Shown here piece after piece: positions 5,039-11,736 of a stretch of DNA of 13,789 bases. Made by a program: the position numbers and the translations under genes. Source of the stretch: Thermoleophilia bacterium (lineage in GTDB: Bacteria > Actinomycetota > Thermoleophilia > Gaiellales > SKUG01); the NCBI GenBank assembly GCA_020438525.1, contig JAGQUL010000157.1, forward strand, positions 1 to 13,789. The letters run 5' to 3'. Every line of letters starts with the position of its first letter. Position 1 is the first letter of the stretch. Under the pieces are notes generated by a model. The model searched no databases. It had not been told where the DNA came from and saw nothing but the letters and a program-made list of their open reading frames with translations.

Positions 5039-7785
5039 GCGGCCGTCGAGACACCCGCCTCGACGTGGCCGCGCTCGAGCGCCGGATCGGCGGCAAGGGC
5101 GCCAAGCTCGCGCGCATGCAGCAGCTCGGCTGCAACGTGCCGGCCTGGTTCGCGATCGAGGCGGGCGAGTTCCGGCGTGCGATGCAGCATCAGGACGTGC
5201 GCGACGCGATCGACGCGGCCGGCGCGATGGTCGACGACGAGCAGTACGAGCAGGCCGCGCAGACCGTGCGCGACGCGGTGCTCGCCCTGCCGCTTCCGGA
5301 GGACCTGCGCACGGCGGTGGTGGCGCAGTGGCGGGACGAGCTCGCCGGCTCGGTCGTCGCCGTTCGCTCGAGCGCGATCGGCGAGGACGGCACCGACCAC
5401 TCCTTCGCCGGCCAGTTCGAGAGCGTCCTGGGCGTGGAGACCGAGCAGCAGCTCGTCGACGCCGTGCGCCAGTGCTGGGCGAGCGCCTGGACCGGGCGCG
5501 CCGTGGCCTACCGCGCGCGCCACGACATGGCGCCGCTCGAGGTCGAGATGGGCCTCGTCGTGCAGCGACTCGTCGATGCCGACGTGGCCGGCGTGATGTT
5601 CACCGGCGACCCGATCAGCGGCGATCCGCTCACCACCGTGGTGAGCGCCACGTTCGGACTGGGCGAGGCGCTCGTGAGCGGGATCGCCAACGCCGACACC
5701 TACCGCCTCGATCGTCGCCACGACGTGATCGACGCGGAGGTGGCCGACAAGGACGTGATGATCGTCCGCGCTGCAGACGGCCTGACCGAGGAGCGCGAGG
5801 TTCCTGCCGCACGTCGCGGCGAGCGCGCGCTCACCGACGCGCAGGTGCGCGAGCTCACGGCGCTCGGCGAGCAGCTCGAGGCCGGCGACGACGGGCGCGC
5901 ACAGGACGTGGAGTGGGCGATCTGCGGCGGCGTGCTGCACGTGCTGCAGACCCGGCCGGTCACCACGAAGCTGCGCCCGCGCGGAATCCGGCGCACGTGG
6001 GACAACTCCAACATCGTCGAGAGCTACTCGGGCGTGGTGAGCCCGCTCACCTTCTCGTTCGCCCGCGAGGCCTACACGGCCGTGTACTTCCAGGCGCTCA
6101 AGCTGCTGCGCCTGCCCGACTCCGAGATGGACCAGGCGAAGGTCGTGGTGCGGCAGATGCTCGGCTACGTCGACGGTCGCGTCTTCTACAACCTGGCCAG
6201 CTGGTACTACCTGCTCAGCGTCATGCCCGACTACGAGAAGAACGCTGCCGCGATGGAGCAGATGATGGGTGTGCGCGCTCCGCTGGACCGTCGCGTCGCT
6301 CCGCCGGCGAACGCCTCGCGCAAGCTGCGCCTGTACGCCGCGATGGGGTGGCAGCTGCTGCGCATCGACCGCTCGGTGGAGGAGTTCCGCGCGAACGTGC
6401 GACGGGTGCTCGTGAAGTACGACATGGACTTCGCGTCGATGGACGCCGACCAGCTCGTCGACGCATACGACCAGCTGCGCACCGAGCTGCTCTCGAACTG
6501 GCAGACGCCGATCGTCGGCGACACGCGCGTGATGATCATGTTCGATCGCCTGCGCAAGACGATCCGCAAGGTCGGGCTCGACGACGAGGGCACGCTCCAC
6601 AACGACCTGATGTGCGGCCAGGGCGAGGTCGAGAGCGCCGAGCCCACGTACCACCTCGTTCGGGTGGCGGAACGGATCCGCGCCGACGAGGCGATGCGCG
6701 CGATCGTGCTCGACACGCCCGACGACGAGCTGCGCGACGCGATCCGCGACCGCGGCGGCGAGCTCGGCGCGTGGATCGACGCGCAGCTCGAGGACTACCT
6801 CGCCCGCTTCGGCGACCGCTGCGCCAACGAGCTCAAGCTCGAGACGCCGACGCTGCGCGAGAATCCCGCGTTCCTGTTCAGCGTGCTGCGCAACTTCGTG
6901 CGCCAGGAGGACCTCACCGAGGCCGGCATGAAGGCCCACGAGGCGAAGATCGCTGCCGATGCCATGTCGACCGTCGAGGAGCGGTTCGCCGCGAGCCGCT
7001 CGCCGCTCACGCCACTGCGCCGGCGAAGCTTCGCGTTCGCGCTGCGCCACGCACGGGCCGCGGTGCGCGACCGCGAGGCAATGCGCTTCGAGCGCACCCG
7101 CGTGTTCGGGCTCGCGCGACGGATCTTCGCCGCGCTCGGCGAGCGGCTGCACGAGGCCGGGCTGATCGATGCGCCGCGCGACGTGTTCTTCCTCGAGGTC
7201 GAGGAGGTGATCGGCACGGTGCAGGGCACCACCACGATCACCGACCTGCGAGGGCTGGTTGCGCTGCGCAAGGCCCAGCACGAGCGGTGGGAGGCCGAGG
7301 AGCTGCCCGATCGCATCGAGACCGTGGGCATCACCAACGCCAACCCGCGCGACGACGCGTACGCAGCGGTGGACGTGAGCGGCGACACGATCTCCGGGAT
7401 CGGCTGTTGCCCGGGCGTGGTGGAGCGCCCGGTCCGGGTGGTGCACTCCCCCGATTCCGGCGTGACGCTCGACGGCGACATCATGGTCTGCACGCGCACC
7501 GACCCCGGCTGGGTGCCGCTGTTTCCCTCGTGTGGCGGGCTGCTGGTCGAGCGCGGAAGCCTGCTCAGCCACTCGGCGATCGTCGCCCGCGAGTTCGGCA
7601 TCCCCGCAGTGGTCGGGATCCCCGGCCTGATGCAGTGGGCCCGCGACGGCGAGCAGGTGCGCATGGACGGCACCGCCGGCACGGTCGAGCGCATCGACGA
7701 GCGTGACGACTCACCGAGCGATTCCACCGAAACCTCCGAACCCGACGCGGCAGGGGTTGACTCGCCCGCGATGACACGGCAATAG
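5035..7785 (+). CDS. Rifampin-phosphotransferase-like dikinase (PEP-synthase-related, no PEP barrel)
   Basis: The GTG at 5035 overlaps the UbiA-like stop and puts Gly-Gly-Lys-Gly-Ala-Lys-Leu-Ala at the N-terminus, as expected. The 916-residue product has an ATP-binding domain (about 1-310) with Val-Ala-Val-Arg111-Ser-Ser-Ala, a Phe-Thr-Gly-Asp-Pro-Ile-Ser-Gly stretch and the closing Leu-Gln-Thr-Arg307-Pro. A large middle domain follows (about 318-800), opening with Asp-Asn-Ser-Asn-Ile-Val-Glu and Ser-Pro-Leu-Thr. A swivelling phosphohistidine domain closes it, with the likely catalytic His846 in Ser-His-Ser-Ala-Ile-Val-Ala-Arg-Glu. The PEP/pyruvate barrel of true PEP synthases is missing. This layout and length match rifampin phosphotransferase, where ATP charges the histidine and the middle domain binds the acceptor. 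Context suggests a lipid, isoprenoid or headgroup acceptor rather than an antibiotic. The last 25 or so residues are acidic and disordered, and their DNA also carries the next promoter. Confidence 0.87.
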   Translation: MSGRRDTRLDVAALERRIGGKGAKLARMQQLGCNVPAWFAIEAGEFRRAMQHQDVRDAIDAAGAMVDDEQYEQAAQTVRDAVLALPLPEDLRTAVVAQWRDELAGSVVAVRSSAIGEDGTDHSFAGQFESVLGVETEQQLVDAVRQCWASAWTGRAVAYRARHDMAPLEVEMGLVVQRLVDADVAGVMFTGDPISGDPLTTVVSATFGLGEALVSGIANADTYRLDRRHDVIDAEVADKDVMIVRAADGLTEEREVPAARRGERALTDAQVRELTALGEQLEAGDDGRAQDVEWAICGGVLHVLQTRPVTTKLRPRGIRRTWDNSNIVESYSGVVSPLTFSFAREAYTAVYFQALKLLRLPDSEMDQAKVVVRQMLGYVDGRVFYNLASWYYLLSVMPDYEKNAAAMEQMMGVRAPLDRRVAPPANASRKLRLYAAMGWQLLRIDRSVEEFRANVRRVLVKYDMDFASMDADQLVDAYDQLRTELLSNWQTPIVGDTRVMIMFDRLRKTIRKVGLDDEGTLHNDLMCGQGEVESAEPTYHLVRVAERIRADEAMRAIVLDTPDDELRDAIRDRGGELGAWIDAQLEDYLARFGDRCANELKLETPTLRENPAFLFSVLRNFVRQEDLTEAGMKAHEAKIAADAMSTVEERFAASRSPLTPLRRRSFAFALRHARAAVRDREAMRFERTRVFGLARRIFAALGERLHEAGLIDAPRDVFFLEVEEVIGTVQGTTTITDLRGLVALRKAQHERWEAEELPDRIETVGITNANPRDDAYAAVDVSGDTISGIGCCPGVVERPVRVVHSPDSGVTLDGDIMVCTRTDPGWVPLFPSCGGLLVERGSLLSHSAIVAREFGIPAVVGIPGLMQWARDGEQVRMDGTAGTVERIDERDDSPSDSTETSEPDAAGVDSPAMTRQ

Positions 7786-7786
7786 T
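7757..7786 (+). promoter_or_regulatory. Likely promoter for the DUF3419-led gene set
   Basis: TTGACT (7757-7762) and AATAGT (7781-7786) are 18 bases apart and match five and four of six consensus positions. They lie inside the last codons of the dikinase-like gene and about 35 bases before the DUF3419 start, with a palindrome directly after the -10. An alternative -10 is TAGTGT at 7783-7788. Confidence 0.5.
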
Positions 7787-7806
7787 GTAAGCAAGCACTT
7801 ACTTAC
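7787..7806. promoter_or_regulatory. 20-bp imperfect palindrome, likely TetR-type operator
   Basis: GTAAGCAAGCACTTACTTAC matches its own reverse complement at 16 of 20 positions, with GTAAG/CTTAC outer arms and a repeated AAG/CTT rhythm. Size, symmetry and placement right after the -10 element are what TetR-family repressors use in many actinobacterial lipid operons. It is also locally A/T-rich compared with its surroundings. No regulator gene is in the window, so the binding protein is unknown. Confidence 0.5.
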
Positions 7807-7819
7807 AAAAGAGCAGCCA

Positions 7820-8986
7820 GTGACGACGACCACGACGACAACGACCAATGACGCGCCTTCGCTCCAGAGCGAGGTCGCCCAGCGCGCCGACTTCGGCCAG
7901 GTCCGCTACGCGCAGAGCTGGGAGGACCCGGAGAACCTGCGCGGTGCACTGCGACCGGACCCGTCGTCGTCGATCCTGTCGATCGCGGCCGCCGGCGACA
8001 ACTCGTTCGCGCTGCTGCTGCAGGGTGCCGGGCGCGTGGTGAGCGTCGACATGTCCCCCGCGCAGTGCGCGCTCGTCGAGCTCAAGCGCGCAGCCCTGCT
8101 CACGCTCGAGCACGACGAGCTGCTGCGGTTCGTGGGTGCGGGCAGCGGCTCCGATCGCGCCGCGCTGTACGCCCGCGTGCGACGCGAGCTGCCCGCCGAG
8201 ACCCGCGCCTTCTGGGACGGCCAGCCGGAGCTGATCGCCCGCGGGATCATCCACATCGGCAAGCTCGAGAACATGTTCCGTATCTTCCGCACGCGCGTGC
8301 ATCCGCTGCTGCACGGCCGCGGCACCACACGCTCGGTGTTCGAGCGCCGCACGCGGCTGGAGCGGCAGGAGTTCTGGCACGAGCGCTGGAACAACCGCCG
8401 CTGGCAGCTCGCGATCCGGATGTTCTTCTCGGAGCCGGTGATCGCGCGGCTCGGCCGTGATCCGTCGTTCTTCGAGCACGTCGAGATCGACGTGGCGCGC
8501 CACTACTCCAACCGCGCGTGGCATGCGTTCGTGGAGCTCGATCCGTCGACGAACCCGTTCCTGCAGTACATCCTGCTCGGCCGCTACATCGATCTCGAGC
8601 ACGGTCACCCGTGGCTCGCGCCGTCGAACCACGGACCGCTGCGCGAGCGACTCGATCGACTCGAGATCGTCTGCGCCGAGATGGAGTCGTACCTCGGCAC
8701 CTGCGAGCCCGGGGCGTTCACCGGCTTCAACCTGAGCGACATCTTCGAGTGGATGAGCGACGAGCTGCACGAGCACGTCTATCGCTCGATCATGCGGGCG
8801 GCGGCGCCGGGCGCCACGCTCGCGTACTGGAACAACCTGGTTCCGCGCAGCGCGCCGCAGTCGCTGCTTGATTCGGGCGCGGTGACCACCGACGTGGAGC
8901 TTGCTCGCCGGCTCCACGACGCCGACCGCTCGTTCCTGTACCGAGGCTTCCACGTCGATCACGTCGTCGATCCGGGAGCCGCCTGA
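7820..8986 (+). CDS. DUF3419 / BtaA-like S-adenosylmethionine:lipid 3-amino-3-carboxypropyltransferase
   Basis: BtaA proteins transfer the 3-amino-3-carboxypropyl group of S-adenosylmethionine to diacylglycerol, making the homoserine headgroup of betaine lipids. The 388-residue product has the family's opening Tyr-Ala-Gln-Ser-Trp34-Glu-Asp-Pro, a Rossmann-type nucleotide loop (Ile-Ala-Ala-Ala-Gly59-Asp60-Asn61), an acidic strand end (Val-Ser-Val-Asp77) and a C-terminal Gly-Phe-Asn-Leu-Ser-Asp segment followed by Tyr-Trp-Asn-Asn. No BtaB methyltransferase is encoded nearby, so the product may stay unmethylated or be modified otherwise. The GTG start is preceded by an A-rich stretch with AGAG; after it come eight threonine codons in a row, an unusual N-terminus. 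The stop shares one base with the next start (TGATG, 8984-8988). Family assignment is firm; the lipid acceptor is unknown. Confidence 0.87.
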   Translation: MTTTTTTTTNDAPSLQSEVAQRADFGQVRYAQSWEDPENLRGALRPDPSSSILSIAAAGDNSFALLLQGAGRVVSVDMSPAQCALVELKRAALLTLEHDELLRFVGAGSGSDRAALYARVRRELPAETRAFWDGQPELIARGIIHIGKLENMFRIFRTRVHPLLHGRGTTRSVFERRTRLERQEFWHERWNNRRWQLAIRMFFSEPVIARLGRDPSFFEHVEIDVARHYSNRAWHAFVELDPSTNPFLQYILLGRYIDLEHGHPWLAPSNHGPLRERLDRLEIVCAEMESYLGTCEPGAFTGFNLSDIFEWMSDELHEHVYRSIMRAAAPGATLAYWNNLVPRSAPQSLLDSGAVTTDVELARRLHDADRSFLYRGFHVDHVVDPGAA

Positions 8987-10500
8987 TGGATACGCAGCTC
9001 GTGATGCATGAGGTCATCGGTACGCTCACCATCGGTGCGATCGCGATCAGCGTGCTCGTGCTCGCCGAGCTGCTCAAGCGAACCACGTCGCTGCCCACCG
9101 AGCTGACGCGCAAGTTCGCGCACATCGGCTCCGGGCTCGCCGTGCTGCTGATCCCCGTGTTCATCGACAGCTCCGTCACCGTGCTCCTGCTCGCCGGCGG
9201 ATTCGCGGCGCTGATGTTCGGCACGCACGTGACCGGACTGCTGCAGGGCGTGCACGGCGTGGGCCGCGGCGTCGGCGGCGTGCTCTGGTACCCCGTGACC
9301 GCGTGGCTGACGTTCTTCCTCGTGTTCGACGTGCGCGACGGCGAGTACCTCGAGTATGCGATCCCGATCCTCGTGCTCGCCTGCGCCGACGCGATGGGTG
9401 CGGTGGTCGGCAAGCGGTGGGGGCGCCACCGCTACGAGGTGATCCCCGGACACTTCCGCTCGCTCGAGGGCAGCTCCGCGTTCTTCGTGGTCGCCCTGGC
9501 GTGCATCACCGTCCCGCTCGCGGTCGGGATGGGCGTCGACCCGGCGCGGGCGATCGCGGTGGGCATCCTCGTCTCGGTGCTCGCGACCGCCTACGAGTCG
9601 GTCAGCGTGCACGGGCTCGACAACCTGCTGGTGCCGTTCGGCACGCTGCTGTTCCTCGACCGGTACCTCGCCATGCCGTGGAGCACGCTGGCGCTGCAGG
9701 GCGTGCTGCTCGTGGCGATCACCTCCACCGCGACCGCGATCCGATGGCGTCGACCGGCGACGGGCGGCGGGGTCGCGGCCTTCGTGCTTGCGGTGTACAC
9801 GGTGCTGGTGCTCGGCGGCTGGGCGTGGCTCCCCCCGATGCTCGGACTGGTCACGACGTTCGTCGTCTACGAGCGGCTCACGCCGGTTCCCGACCGCGTT
9901 GCGAAGGGACGCTACGAGATGGGCACCGCGCTGATCGGCCTGACCGTGCCGGTGGTGCTCGTGCTGCTGCACGCGTCGTTCGACGACCCCGCGCTGCGCC
10001 ACGCGATCTACGTCGGGTACCTCGCCTCGATCGCCTGCCAGGGTGCAGTGCTGTGCTTCCTGATGCCGCAGCATCGGTCGTTCCGCTGGCATCGCATCCG
10101 CCGCGTCGTGACGGTCCGCGACCCGTGGCAGCACGCACCGACGGTCGGCAAGATCGTGTTCGCGGGGATCGGCGCTTCGGTCGCGCTCGTCGTGCCGTTC
10201 GCGATGATGCGCCCGTCGGCCGCCACCGACGCTCCGGTGTTCGAGCTGGCGATGGTGGTGCTGGCCTGCGCGGCCGGCCTGTCGGCGTTCATCACGCTCG
10301 CGGCCACCGCGTGTGCACGGCGCGCATGCCCGGCATGCGGGAACGTGACGCTGCACGGACTCGGATGCTGCCACGCACTCGACCTGGGCGTGGGCGACAC
10401 CGTCTCGATGCGCACCCTCACGTTCCGCAAGACGTACCTGGTCGCGAACCTGCTCGCGGCCACGTGGGCAACGATCATGGTGGCATCATGGAACCTCTGA
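8986..10500 (+). CDS. Dolichol/phytol-kinase-like (Dgk1-type) membrane kinase with an extra C-terminal membrane half
   Basis: The gene encodes 504 residues. The first 240 or so match the CTP-dependent lipid kinase group (yeast Dgk1, dolichol kinase, plant phytol kinase): Arg42-Lys-Phe-Ala-His46, Ala-Asp135-Ala-Met-Gly-Ala-Val-Val-Gly-Lys, Arg158-Ser-Leu-Glu-Gly-Ser, and Asp212-Asn-Leu-Leu-Val-Pro, each between hydrophobic helices. These enzymes phosphorylate diacylglycerol, dolichol, farnesol or phytol. The second half adds several more helices (about 240-440) that I do not recognise, a cysteine cluster (Cys443, Cys448, Cys451, Cys461, Cys462, His463) with a Cys-Pro-Ala-Cys-Gly knuckle, and a last helix. 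At 504 residues it is about twice the usual single-domain length. It overlaps the upstream stop by one base and the downstream gene by 13. The substrate is unknown; polyprenol or diacylglycerol are both plausible. Confidence 0.83.
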   Translation: MDTQLVMHEVIGTLTIGAIAISVLVLAELLKRTTSLPTELTRKFAHIGSGLAVLLIPVFIDSSVTVLLLAGGFAALMFGTHVTGLLQGVHGVGRGVGGVLWYPVTAWLTFFLVFDVRDGEYLEYAIPILVLACADAMGAVVGKRWGRHRYEVIPGHFRSLEGSSAFFVVALACITVPLAVGMGVDPARAIAVGILVSVLATAYESVSVHGLDNLLVPFGTLLFLDRYLAMPWSTLALQGVLLVAITSTATAIRWRRPATGGGVAAFVLAVYTVLVLGGWAWLPPMLGLVTTFVVYERLTPVPDRVAKGRYEMGTALIGLTVPVVLVLLHASFDDPALRHAIYVGYLASIACQGAVLCFLMPQHRSFRWHRIRRVVTVRDPWQHAPTVGKIVFAGIGASVALVVPFAMMRPSAATDAPVFELAMVVLACAAGLSAFITLAATACARRACPACGNVTLHGLGCCHALDLGVGDTVSMRTLTFRKTYLVANLLAATWATIMVASWNL

Positions 10501-11699
10501 CCCCGCAGCCGACCGATCGCGCGACGAGCGCGCGTCACGACCTGGTGATCCCGAAGGTCGCACCGGCGACCAGGCGGGTCGTCGTCCGCTCCTTCGAGGT
10601 GGACGGTCCCGCAGCGATGGTCGACCGTTTCGTCGCGACCGGCCTGCGGCTGCAGTCGGCCGTGCCGATGCGGATTCCGCAGGCCGAGTCGGTAATGCGG
10701 CATCGGCTCTCGTCGGCGTTCGGCTGGTACGCGACGGGCCGGGCGAGGCACTTCGTGGCGACGATCGACGGCCGCGACATCGGTCGCTGCAGCGCCATGA
10801 TCGACCCTGCGCAGCTCGACGAGCAGGGCCGCCAGGTGGGACTGGTCGGGCAGTGGGAGTGCGAGGGCGGCGAGACCGGCCTGGAGGCCGCGCACGCGCT
10901 GCTCGAGATGGCGACGGTGTGGCTGCGCGGCAGCGGTGCCGTGGACGTGGTGGGGCCGGTCGACTTCTCCACGTGGTACGGCTACCGGTTCATGGACGGC
11001 CCGGGCGACGGACGCGATCCGATGCTCACCGAGCCCGTCGCGGCGGCCCACTCGGTCGCGCAGTGGGAGAGCTACGGATTCACGCGCGACGAGACGTACT
11101 TCTCCGCGGAGATCGCATCGCCGGTCGAGACGCTCGAGATGGCTCGACCGGTCGCGAAGCTGCTGATCGACGACGGCTGGAAGGTCCGCCAGCTGCGCAT
11201 GCGCGAGTGGGACGACCTGATCGAGTCGGCCTACGAGATGAGCATGGTCGAGTTCGCCCGGCAGCCGTACTTCACCCCGATCGAGCTCGCTGATTTCAAG
11301 GCGATGTACGACGGGATGAAGCGCGGCGTGGATCCTCGCTACGTGTTCACCGCGTGGTCGCCCGACGGCGAGTTCGCGGGCTACGTGTTCGGCGTTCGCG
11401 ATCTCGGACGCGCCGCCCGAGCCCTTGCCGGCGGCGGGGTTCGCGGCAAGCTCGCCGCGGCCCGCGAGGCCTGGCGCGCCGACACGATGATGGTCAAGAC
11501 GATCTGCGTCGCGAAGCCGTACCGCAAGCTCGGCGTGACGATCCTGATCCAGCACGCCCTGTACTGCGCGGCGATGGACACCGGCCACACGCGGGTGTGC
11601 AACATGCTCATGCACGCCAACAACCGCTCGCGCGAGCTCACGGCGATCGCCGGCGGCGAGGAGTTCCGCAGCTACGTCACCATGCGCCTGCCCGGCTGA
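10488..11699 (+). CDS. YghO-like GNAT-fold N-acyltransferase
   Basis: I chose the ATG at 10488, which overlaps the upstream gene by 13 bases; the frame is open much further upstream but only as a shadow of that gene. The 403-residue product has two halves. The first contains Val-Val-Gly156-Pro157-Val-Asp-Phe-Ser, followed by Tyr-Gly-Tyr-Arg-Phe, Glu-Pro and a Trp-Glu-Ser-Tyr-Gly-Phe segment, resembling the YghO-type acyltransferase family. The second carries a GNAT acyl-CoA loop, Ile-Cys-Val-Ala-Lys-Pro-Tyr-Arg346-Lys-Leu-Gly349-Val, and a late Met-His-Ala-Asn-Asn-Arg-Ser pattern. GNAT enzymes move an acyl group from CoA or ACP to an amine. Between a BtaA-like enzyme, which makes a free amine, and an acyl-activating ligase, acylation of that amine is a reasonable guess. 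The substrate is not shown by the sequence. Confidence 0.82.
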   Translation: MEPLTPQPTDRATSARHDLVIPKVAPATRRVVVRSFEVDGPAAMVDRFVATGLRLQSAVPMRIPQAESVMRHRLSSAFGWYATGRARHFVATIDGRDIGRCSAMIDPAQLDEQGRQVGLVGQWECEGGETGLEAAHALLEMATVWLRGSGAVDVVGPVDFSTWYGYRFMDGPGDGRDPMLTEPVAAAHSVAQWESYGFTRDETYFSAEIASPVETLEMARPVAKLLIDDGWKVRQLRMREWDDLIESAYEMSMVEFARQPYFTPIELADFKAMYDGMKRGVDPRYVFTAWSPDGEFAGYVFGVRDLGRAARALAGGGVRGKLAAAREAWRADTMMVKTICVAKPYRKLGVTILIQHALYCAAMDTGHTRVCNMLMHANNRSRELTAIAGGEEFRSYVTMRLPG

Positions 11700-11736
11700 C
11701 GTGCCGCACGAGGCAAGACCGGGTAGGCCCGAACCG

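Noticed and set aside
4882..7572. Very long open frames antisense to the dikinase-like gene and elsewhere (for example - strand 576-2321 and 11677-13683)
   Set aside because: They are shadows of G/C-rich third codon positions in the + strand genes. Their products are low-complexity, rich in Arg, Ala, His and Val, with no recognisable motif.
5035..7785. Calling the gene a PEP synthase (ppsA) or a rifampin resistance gene (rph)
   Set aside because: The PEP-binding barrel is absent, and nothing nearby points to antibiotics. The layout supports only a rifampin-phosphotransferase-like dikinase.
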